Positions 1-5,207 of a stretch of DNA of 11,967 nucleotides are shown here, piece by piece. Within the stretch, counting starts at the first letter, position 1; every line of letters starts with the position of its first letter. Source of the DNA: Bacteroidetes bacterium CG23_combo_of_CG06-09_8_20_14_all_32_9 (GTDB lineage Bacteria > Bacteroidota > Bacteroidia > Bacteroidales > GWA2-32-17); contig PCSS01000308.1 in NCBI GenBank assembly GCA_002771395.1, positions 1,748 through 13,714 of the forward strand, read 5' to 3'. The notes under the pieces were generated by a model. The model ran no database searches and was not told the origin of the DNA. It worked only from the letters and a program-made list of their open reading frames with translations. A program made the translations under genes and the position numbers.

Positions 1-370
1 CTCCTATTTTTGCTCCATTTTTAAATGTCTCTTCAAGTATAATGTTTCCATTATTATCAAAAATTTTTTCGGTTCCCTCTTTTTTCCCTTCGTTATAGTG
101 AGTTTCAAAAACTTTTTTACCTTCTTCATTAAATACAGAATAAACACCATGAAGTTTTCCTTTTTTATAAAAATAACTTTTTTTGACTCCCGAAAAATTT
201 TCTTCGCACTGTCCTGTATAAGGAATTGAATCATCAGCTAAATACATAATTCCTTTTTTATCTGATAATTCAGTACAATCACACGAATTTGAACAGGAAT
301 AAAAAATTGAAAAGATAACAGGAAATGTTATTACCGGTAAATAAAGTAAGTTTTTAATATTAATCTTCAT
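1..370 (-). CDS. MORN/YwqK-repeat putative lipoprotein, 3' end beyond the window
   Basis: An ATG at 370 on the minus strand opens 123 codons that run off the left edge, so the protein is incomplete at its C-terminus. Residues 1-25 form a basic-hydrophobic signal region ending in IFYSC; Cys26 could be the lipidated residue, making this a surface or periplasmic lipoprotein, although the lipobox is loose. Residues from about 66 onward show the spaced Gly/Tyr pattern of the YwqK-type MORN variant: YFYKKGKLHG, then HYNEGKKEG, then TFKNGAKIG, about 22 residues apart. Such repeats are often annotated 'toxin-antitoxin system YwqK family antitoxin' from a B. subtilis member, but in Bacteroidota they are common in envelope proteins of unknown role, and I see no toxin partner here. 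The repeat family is clear; the function is not. Confidence 0.8.
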   Translation of the reverse strand, partial: MKINIKNLLYLPVITFPVIFSIFYSCSNSCDCTELSDKKGIMYLADDSIPYTGQCEENFSGVKKSYFYKKGKLHGVYSVFNEEGKKVFETHYNEGKKEGTEKIFDNNGNIILEETFKNGAKIG

Positions 371-664
371 CGGTATAATAAATAAATTTGGTTTTATTCT
401 AAGAGATGGTTGTTAAATAAAATTTTCAGCATAATTGGTTGAGGTATAGTTAATTTATGTTTTCCACTTCCTTTTTACTGGACAATGGAATAATTCTATT
501 ATTTGCTCTATCTTTGTAATGCTTGATATTATGTCAGGCACAATAATATGAAAAAATTATCTAACAATCAAAATTTAGAATAAAGCCATTAATTTTAATT
601 TAGATGTTTCAGGTTTCAAAATGAAATCTGATTCCGCAACATTCTCTTTCACATTTGTTTTGAA
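371..664. other. Intergenic stretch without an intact gene
   Basis: No credible full-length coding frame is visible on either strand. The stretch holds a plus-strand TATCTTTG (509-516), a perfect match to the Bacteroidota -7 consensus but with no TTTG at the expected distance upstream. A very short frame follows (ATG at 548, stop at 581-583, 11 codons beginning MKKLSNNQ), and its end lies inside a dispersed repeat at 573-619. It looks like decayed sequence between the lipoprotein gene and the toxin remnant. Confidence 0.5.
573..619. repeat. Dispersed intergenic repeat, modules B then A (left copy)
   Basis: Module B (573-598, beginning ATTTAGAATAAAGCC) matches 1328-1353 at 24 of 26 positions, in the same orientation. 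Module A (ATGTTTCAGGTTT, 604-616, continuing CAA) recurs exactly as GTTTCAGGTTTCAA at 1240-1253 and in part at 1312-1324. In this copy B precedes A; in the right-hand copy A precedes B. No coding potential explains the conservation. Confidence 0.75.
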
Positions 665-869
665 TTATCGGTAATGATTATTTATATCAATAATTTCAAT
701 TGTTTCTTTATCGTGAAAAATAAACAATGCTCTGTATTTTCTGTCTATTCTGAAACTCTATATTTTCATCTCTCTGGGTTCGAGCAATTCGGTGTTTAAA
801 CCGGGATAAAACGGATTTATTTTGATGAGATATTTCTCAATATCACTATTGTAAAGGAAATATTTCCAT
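665..869 (-). pseudogene. Broken RelE/ParE-like toxin gene downstream of its antitoxin
   Basis: Directly after the antitoxin stop, an ATG (869-867) gives only seven codons before a stop. The neighbouring frame, from 868 leftward to a TAA at 667-665, reads 67 codons that resemble the C-terminal two thirds of a RelE/ParE-superfamily toxin: NPFYPGLNTELLEP, then SFRIDRKYRALFIF, then IEIIDINNHYR. These match the family's 'NP..P.L....L' and 'R...KYR.iF' pattern with a closing H-Y. Within this frame a TAG at 760-758 sits just before SFRID, where family members usually carry a residue such as Tyr, Trp or Arg. The frame also lacks a start codon and most of the usual N-terminal helices. At least two lesions are therefore present, and the toxin should be inactive. 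Active relatives cleave mRNA or poison gyrase; which type this was cannot be told. Confidence 0.75.
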
Positions 870-1094
870 TTACTTTTTAAAATAGGAAGAGCGTTTCAGA
901 CCTTTTTTCAAACTACTGATGAATGCTTTACTATACTTTCCGGTTTCATAGAATGCTGTTGTAATCTCATTTATGTTTTTGGTTGGAGGAGGCGAAAATA
1001 AATCATCAGTTAAAATCTGACGCAGATAGTCAATTTTCATTCTTGACGCTAATAGTGTATCATATTCTTTTCTTGTTATCGTTATTGTTTGCAT
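870..1094 (-). CDS. Antitoxin-like small protein, partner of the broken toxin
   Basis: A 74-residue soluble protein starts at an ATG at 1094 and ends at a TAA immediately adjacent to the ATG of the toxin remnant. It opens MQTITITRKEYDTLL, the short beta-strand plus helix opening typical of small Bacteroidota antitoxins that bind DNA and cap a RelE/ParE toxin. It continues with a helical segment and a proline-rich linker (FSPPPT, about residues 33-38). The C-terminus is basic (SSLKKGLKRSSYFKK) and would be the toxin-binding part. The frame is intact although its partner is not, which suggests an orphaned antitoxin kept by chance, by autoregulation, or to neutralise a related toxin elsewhere. 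The family is assigned from sequence feel and the position of the toxin, not from a named domain. Confidence 0.7.
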   Translation of the reverse strand: MQTITITRKEYDTLLASRMKIDYLRQILTDDLFSPPPTKNINEITTAFYETGKYSKAFISSLKKGLKRSSYFKK

Positions 1095-1103
1095 GACTTT
1101 AAG

Positions 1104-1127
1104 GTTAATTTAACTTATGCAAAGATA
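1104..1127 (-). promoter_or_regulatory. Antitoxin promoter -7 box with adjoining operator-like palindrome
   Basis: On the minus strand TATCTTTG (1127-1120) matches the Bacteroidota -7 consensus TAnnTTTG exactly. A TTG lies 16 bases further upstream, slightly closer than the usual 17-23. Between this box and the ATG is a perfect 11-bp inverted repeat, GTTAA-A-TTAAC (1114-1104), at about the expected transcription start. A dyad here is where type II antitoxins usually bind to repress their own operon. The promoter match is seen; the operator role is inferred. Confidence 0.5.
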
Positions 1128-1228
1128 ATATTAATTTTGTTCCCAAAACTGTTATTTGTCATTTATTTTTGGAAGACTATTTTTTTGTTTGCATTCATAG
1201 TTGTGTTTTAATTTTTTTAACATCCGTT

Positions 1229-1353
1229 TGAAACTAGAAGTTTCAGGTTTCAATTCACTACGAATTACTGTCTTTACGAATTACGAATTGTACGAATATA
1301 CGAATAGAAGCATGTTTCAGGTTTTACATTTAGAATAGAGCCATAAATTTTAA
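1229..1353. repeat. Dispersed intergenic repeat, modules A, A and B (right copies)
   Basis: Module A occurs at 1240-1253 (GTTTCAGGTTTCAA, identical to 606-619). It also forms the right arm of a short hairpin with TGAAAC at 1229-1234, a TAGAA loop and GTTTCA at 1240-1245. A second, diverged A (ATGTTTCAGGTTT, 1312-1324) leads directly into module B at 1328-1353, which matches 573-598 at 24 of 26 positions. With the left copy, these repeats bracket the toxin-antitoxin remnant as direct repeats. Confidence 0.7.
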
Positions 1354-1380
1354 AACATTTTTTTTATTATTTGTACGAAT
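1259..1380. repeat. Six TACGAAT heptamers downstream of dacB
   Basis: The heptamer TACGAAT occurs at 1259-1265, 1275-1281, 1282-1288, 1291-1297, 1299-1305 and 1374-1380. The last copy runs into the dacB stop codon. Spacing is irregular (two copies abut, the others are 2-10 bp apart except the last), so this is a degenerate cluster and not an ordered array. Confidence 0.75.
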
Positions 1381-2858
1381 TACAAACTTGAAAGTTTTAT
1401 TAAAAATTGCTCTATTTTTTCCTTTACACGCGAAGGATTTGATAAATAATTATTTATAATTATTGCAAAAGCTAATTCTTTAGATGATTTTGTTTTTAAG
1501 TAGCCCGCATAACTTCTAACACCAGTCATATACCCACTTTTAGCACGTAAATTATTTTCTGCTATGCTACTTGAAAACATTCCTGCAAGACTTCCACTTT
1601 TTGATGCAACCGGTAATGAATTATAAAATACATCGAAATTTTTGCTTTCTTTTTTCATATATTTTAATACATAAACCAATTGTTTTGCCGATACTGCATT
1701 AAACCGCGAAAGACCGCTTCCATCAAACATTAATAATTTTCCAGTTGTTTTTTCCCAAAAATTAATAATACAATCTATTCCGGCTGAGTTACTTCCTATG
1801 CCTTGATTTTTTAATCCTATTTGACGTAACAAATGTTCGGCATACAGATTTACACTTTTAATATTTGTGAAATAAATAATATCTTTTAATTGTGGTGATT
1901 CAATTGTATAAATACATTTACGATTTTGGGAACTATCACTGTAAAATTTTAGTCCCGGAATTGCTTTTACCGAATCACTGACTTCTATTCCATTTTCTTT
2001 TAATATTTGTTTTAATATAGTAGCGGCATAAAGTGGTGGATCAGAAATTGCTCCTTTTACTTCAAAGTTAGTTTTTTGTAATGGTAATTCCCCTGTAATA
2101 ATTCTGTAATTATCAAATAAACCGCCATATATAACCGATTGGTCACCTGAAATGTTATTAGTTTTAACAAAGTTCTTAAACACCTGAAATGGTATTTTGG
2201 GTTCCTGGTTAGTAATAAATGTGCTATCGCCAGCTTCAGAACCGGTTTTAAAGTAAAGTTTATACTCATTATCTAAAATTGATAAAGCCCATGGTGATGC
2301 ACCGTAATAATTTGCAACATCGGCTAAAATCCATGTTGAAGGTGCCGAATTATCAGAATAATATGTAGCATCGCCAACAATTGAACCATCTACTTTTTTA
2401 ATTCCGGTTTTTTTTATTTCTTCAACAATTTTTAGAAAAACATCAGGATTATAATAATTAGAATTAAAGTTATGACTCATAAAACATGGATCGCCACCAC
2501 CTTTAATATAAATATTTCCCTTTAAAATTCCATTCTGTTGAATAATTCCACTATATTCAATTTTAGTTTTAAATGTAAAATCAGGTTCAAAAATTTCAAG
2601 TGCAGCAGCAGTTGTAAATATTTTCATTGCTGATGCAGGCGAAAGAAGTAAATCGGGATTTATTTCAGCAATTTCTTCGCCTGAATTAACATCAATGGCA
2701 TAAAAACCAATTGAAGAATTAGCTAAAACAGAATCTGAAATAAAATCCAAAATAATATCTTTAAAGTCTTGTTTTTGTTCATTTAATACACTTTGAGATT
2801 TTGATATATTACTTAAAAAAACAAAAACAATTAAAAAAATAAGCGTCTTACATTTCAT
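1380..2858 (-). CDS. dacB: D-alanyl-D-alanine carboxypeptidase/endopeptidase, PBP4 type (peptidase S13)
   Basis: The 492-residue protein begins with a signal peptide (residues 1 to about 21, MKCKTLIFLIVFVFLSNISK), so it acts in the periplasm. All three active-site motifs of the S13 penicillin-binding protein family are visible: SxxK as S76-AM-K79, with Ser76 the acylated nucleophile; SxN as S335-V-N337; and K440-S-G442, with Ser where many family members have Thr. A DGSGLSR segment at 379-385, also typical of S13, lies between the last two. The long stretch between SxxK and SxN holds the family's inserted domain. The enzyme removes the terminal D-Ala of peptidoglycan stem peptides and can cleave cross-links, as in wall remodelling. 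The length fits the family and nothing is missing. It is divergent from the rhomboid gene, with 48 bp between start codons. Confidence 0.93.
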   Translation of the reverse strand: MKCKTLIFLIVFVFLSNISKSQSVLNEQKQDFKDIILDFISDSVLANSSIGFYAIDVNSGEEIAEINPDLLLSPASAMKIFTTAAALEIFEPDFTFKTKIEYSGIIQQNGILKGNIYIKGGGDPCFMSHNFNSNYYNPDVFLKIVEEIKKTGIKKVDGSIVGDATYYSDNSAPSTWILADVANYYGASPWALSILDNEYKLYFKTGSEAGDSTFITNQEPKIPFQVFKNFVKTNNISGDQSVIYGGLFDNYRIITGELPLQKTNFEVKGAISDPPLYAATILKQILKENGIEVSDSVKAIPGLKFYSDSSQNRKCIYTIESPQLKDIIYFTNIKSVNLYAEHLLRQIGLKNQGIGSNSAGIDCIINFWEKTTGKLLMFDGSGLSRFNAVSAKQLVYVLKYMKKESKNFDVFYNSLPVASKSGSLAGMFSSSIAENNLRAKSGYMTGVRSYAGYLKTKSSKELAFAIIINNYLSNPSRVKEKIEQFLIKLSSL

Positions 2859-2906
2859 ATTTTTTTAACCACAAAGTTTTTACTTGCTTTGCAGCAAAGT
2901 TAAGGT
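2859..2906. promoter_or_regulatory. Divergent dacB/rhomboid promoter region with a 13-bp palindrome
   Basis: The 48 bp between two divergent start codons must hold both promoters. It contains a perfect inverted repeat, CTTTGC-A-GCAAAG (2887-2899), which puts a TTTG-type element on both strands. On the plus strand TTGCTTTG (2884-2891) is one mismatch from TAnnTTTG. On the minus strand AAACTTTG (2875-2868) is also one mismatch away. The arrangement suggests overlapping promoters that could share a regulator; this is inference from the motif only. Confidence 0.4.
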
Positions 2907-3569
2907 ATGAATTTTGAAAAGAAGAAATTTCTTTTAAGTATATTTTTTCCCGCATTATTTGTAGGAATGCTTTGGCTTATTAAAGTTTCTGAATTAGTGC
3001 TAAATGAAGATTTTTCTTCGTTTGGGCTTTATCCGCTAAAAATTAAAGGTATAATTGGAATTTTTACATCTCCCCTAATTCATGGAAATATAGATCACTT
3101 GTTGGCAAACACAATACCTCTTTTGGTTTTAGGAACTTCGCTTTTTTACTTTTATTCAAAAGTTTCTTATAAAGTTTTTATTTTAATTTACATAATAACA
3201 GGTATTTGGGTTTGGTTTAGCGGAAGACCTGCATATCATATTGGTGCAAGCGGAATTGTTTATGGATTAGCAGGTTTTGTTTTTACAAGTGGTATAATTC
3301 TTCGTAATTTCAGACTGCTTTCAATATCATTATTAGTTGTTTTCTTATATGGAAGCATGGTTTGGGGAATTTTTCCTATCGACCCAAAGATTTCATGGGA
3401 ATCGCATTTTATGGGTTTAATTGCCGGGATTGTTTTAGCCATTTATTATAGAAATGAAAGCTCTTTTCCTGCAAATGACAGTTACGAAGAAAATGATGAT
3501 GATAATAATGAAAATATTGATTGGCAAATTAAAAATAAAGAAAATAAAATTTCATATTTGAATAATTAA
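2907..3569 (+). CDS. Rhomboid-family intramembrane serine protease
   Basis: This 220-residue membrane protein has about six hydrophobic segments (roughly 10-28, 46-58, 68-82, 88-105, 115-132, 138-156, 166-181; some may not span). It carries the rhomboid signature HGNxxHLxxN (59-68), where His64 and Asn68 correspond to the oxyanion-side residues of GlpG. The catalytic serine is in GASG (113-116, Ser115) and the catalytic histidine in SHFMGLIAG (His167). All key residues are present, so it should be active. Rhomboids cut transmembrane segments of other membrane proteins; the substrate cannot be predicted here. After the last helix it has a cytosolic-type tail of about 38 residues, rich in Glu, Asp and Asn (SYEENDDDNNENID), not needed for catalysis in the family. 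The next gene, a secreted T9SS cargo, follows on the same strand after 48 bp. Confidence 0.9.
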   Translation: MNFEKKKFLLSIFFPALFVGMLWLIKVSELVLNEDFSSFGLYPLKIKGIIGIFTSPLIHGNIDHLLANTIPLLVLGTSLFYFYSKVSYKVFILIYIITGIWVWFSGRPAYHIGASGIVYGLAGFVFTSGIILRNFRLLSISLLVVFLYGSMVWGIFPIDPKISWESHFMGLIAGIVLAIYYRNESSFPANDSYEENDDDNNENIDWQIKNKENKISYLNN

Positions 3570-3588
3570 AAATTTATACCTAATTTTA
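3558..3588 (+). promoter_or_regulatory. Candidate promoter for the PCMD-like gene
   Basis: A TTG at 3558-3560, inside the end of the rhomboid gene, is followed after 20 bp by TAATTTTA (3581-3588), one mismatch from the Bacteroidota -7 consensus TAnnTTTG. The spacing falls in the known 17-23 range. Transcription would begin near 3595, about 23 bp before the ATG at 3618. The gene may therefore be transcribed on its own as well as by read-through. Confidence 0.35.
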
Positions 3589-3617
3589 CGCATTATTAAT
3601 TTTAAAAAATAACGATT

Positions 3618-4496
3618 ATGAAACAGATTGTACTTTTAATTGCATTATCAGTTATGGGTATGCTTGTAAATGCCCAATACATTACAAATAACGGTTTTGA
3701 AAATTGGACCGCAAGCGACCCTGACGATTGGCATAGTCCTAACAGCCTTACTTCGCCCTTCGGAGTTACTACGGTTAGCAAAGAAACTGTTGATGTTTAT
3801 TCGGGTTTAAATTCTGCAAAACTTGAAACTAAATCCGTTCTTGGAACTCCTATTCCTGGAATACTAACCAATGGAACAATTACAATTAATCCTCCTTATT
3901 TAATCGGAGGTACTCCATTTACACAAAAACCGGGAGTTTTTAAAGGTTATTATAAATACACACCTGCTACCGGCGATAATTGTTTTTTAGATGTTCTCCT
4001 TCTTAAATGGAACATTAATACAAATCAACAGGATACTATTGGTTATGCCCAATTTACTAACCTGGCAACAGTAAGCACCTGGACAATGTTTCAGGCAAAT
4101 TTCACATATAATTCAATTGATAATCCTGATACAATGCAGATTGCACTTATTTCATCAAACCCAAATGCTGCTGTAACCGGTAGTATTCTTTTAGTTGATG
4201 AATTATCGCTTGAAGGTGGCACTCTTGGTTTAAACAAATATTATTTGCTAAAAAATATCAGTATTTTCCCTAACCCTGCAACTAATATTATTAACATTAA
4301 ATTTAGTTCTGAAACAAAATATGAAACCGCAGTTTCTTTGTATAGCCTTGTTGGACAAAAAGTAAAAGCATTTACTTTACCAAAAGGGATTGAACTTAGC
4401 AGTTTAAATATTAACGATATAAGCAAAGGAATGTACTTTATTTTAATTCAATCGGGCAAAGAAAAAATTATTCAAAAAATATCAATAATTCAGTAG
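3618..4496 (+). CDS. Secreted PCMD-domain-like protein with T9SS type A sorting domain
   Basis: The 292-residue protein has a clear signal peptide (MKQIVLLIALSVMGMLVNA, cleavage before Gln20). Residues about 25-200 resemble the PCMD domain ('putative carbohydrate metabolism domain') of Bacteroidota: it opens GFENWTASDPDDW, has VKLETK-like SAKLETK (66-71), GYYKYTP (110-116), and closes with GSILLVDELSLEG (188-200). These look like a beta-sandwich with a carbohydrate-binding-like fold. The last 80 residues are a type A T9SS sorting domain: ISIFPNPATNIINIKF (215-230), a VSLYSLVGQKV strand, and GMYFILIQSGKEKIIQKI. The domain directs export across the outer membrane by the type IX system and is normally removed by the sortase PorU. 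The ligand or substrate is unknown; no catalytic residues can be identified. Confidence 0.82.
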   Translation: MKQIVLLIALSVMGMLVNAQYITNNGFENWTASDPDDWHSPNSLTSPFGVTTVSKETVDVYSGLNSAKLETKSVLGTPIPGILTNGTITINPPYLIGGTPFTQKPGVFKGYYKYTPATGDNCFLDVLLLKWNINTNQQDTIGYAQFTNLATVSTWTMFQANFTYNSIDNPDTMQIALISSNPNAAVTGSILLVDELSLEGGTLGLNKYYLLKNISIFPNPATNIINIKFSSETKYETAVSLYSLVGQKVKAFTLPKGIELSSLNINDISKGMYFILIQSGKEKIIQKISIIQ

Positions 4497-4523
4497 GGGA
4501 CTTCTAAGAATACTCAAATCGTT

Positions 4524-4596
4524 ATGCTGAATTTATTTCAGCATCTTACAATCGAAGGTCTGCCTTTAATATGAGATAACGGGTCAAGTCCGCTAT
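4524..4596. repeat. Two adjacent REP-like palindromes after the PCMD-like gene
   Basis: The first is a perfect 8-bp stem, ATGCTGAA (4524-4531) and TTCAGCAT (4537-4544), with a 5-base loop, 27 bp after the stop codon. The second is a weaker stem, ATAaCGG (4576-4582) and CCGcTAT (4590-4596), with GTCAAGT in the loop. Both resemble widespread repetitive extragenic palindromes of the kind ATGCTGAAC-TTGT-TTCAGCAT and CGGGTCAAGCCCG, seen in many bacterial genomes. The first could also stabilise or end the upstream transcript, although no T-run follows. Confidence 0.55.
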
Positions 4597-4830
4597 AATG
4601 CACTTTATTAATTTTTAGAACCCATCTAAAGAATCCACTTTCTAAAAAGGTAAATTTGATTTTTTGCTCAGAGGACAATGATAAACAGCAATTGCGTGAA
4701 TTTTATGATTTTGACTTACGTATCGTTTTTTTTTATGTTAGTCCTTATTATCTTATTTAAAGATTGTTATAACAGTAATACTATTTTTATAGTAAAATTT
4801 TTAATGCCAAGTTATCAGAACTGACTTAAA
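4597..4830. other. Intergenic stretch with no supported gene
   Basis: I see no gene on either strand. An inverted repeat, TTTTTAGA (4612-4619) and TCTAAAAA (4641-4648), with a 21-base loop is the only clear structure. A plus-strand open frame at 4599-4760 has no start codon and resembles nothing I know. Confidence 0.5.
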
Positions 4831-5120
4831 CTATTTGGTTTCAATAAAATTACCAAGTTTTTCATACGAACCATCAACTTTCTGAAATAAATCATCATAA
4901 ATAGCTTTAAAATAAGCCTTTGTTTCACTGTGCTTACAATTACGCGGGACATTATTTACTTTAGAAATCAAATCGCTTCTTTCTTTAACCATTTGATTTA
5001 TAACTTCTATTATTTCTGCTTTTTTGTTGTCAGGATTACGGGATAAACAAAATAACTATTTAAAATTACTTCTTCAACCAAAAAGTCAATATCTTTTTTA
5101 ATATTTCTAATACTTGCCAT
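4831..5120 (-). pseudogene. Small conserved-looking gene interrupted by a single-base frameshift
   Basis: From the ATG at 5120 the minus strand reads MASIRNIKKDIDFLVEEVIL, then runs out of sense and stops at codon 37. Shifting by one base near 5050 restores a coding-like frame (LFCLSRNPDNKKAEIIEVIN, then helical charged sequence with HSETKAYFKAIYDDLFQKVD) to a TAG at 4833-4831. Total length is 290 bp, one short of 97 codons, so one deleted base explains the break. The combined product would be about 96 residues, mostly charged helix, with no signal peptide or membrane segment. From memory it resembles a small uncharacterised Bacteroidota protein family beginning MASIRN(L/I)KKDI; I know no function for it. 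A strong promoter remains upstream, so the mutation is recent or is a sequencing/assembly error. Confidence 0.65.
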
Positions 5121-5136
5121 ACATAAATTATTTGCA

Positions 5137-5168
5137 CAAATATAATTTATTTTATTTATTTTACCAAA
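5137..5168 (-). promoter_or_regulatory. Consensus Bacteroidota promoter for the frameshifted small gene
   Basis: On the minus strand TTTG (5168-5165) is followed after exactly 20 bp by TATATTTG (5144-5137), a perfect match to TAnnTTTG. The box lies 16 bp before the ATG at 5120, giving a very short leader. This is the best promoter match in the window. Confidence 0.65.
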
Positions 5169-5207
5169 TCGCTTTTATCTTTTGTAATTGTTACCGATAT
5201 TTGTTGA

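Noticed and set aside
4..234. A 76-residue Lys-rich reading frame on the minus strand
   Set aside because: It is an out-of-frame shadow of the MORN-repeat lipoprotein, whose own frame starts at 370 and shows signal sequence and repeats.
1259..1380. TACGAAT cluster as a CRISPR-like array
   Set aside because: The units are only 7 bp with irregular gaps and no spacers of constant length, and no cas gene is present.
2557..2858. KSG for KTG in the PBP4 protein as evidence of an inactive enzyme
   Set aside because: Ser is a conservative change at this position, and the SxxK, SVN and DGSGLSR motifs are intact, so activity is expected.
4599..4760. Plus-strand open frame of 53 codons with coding-like sequence (FCSEDNDKQQLREFYDFD)
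   Set aside because: It has no start codon and no family I recognise; it may be a gene remnant, but the evidence is too thin to annotate.
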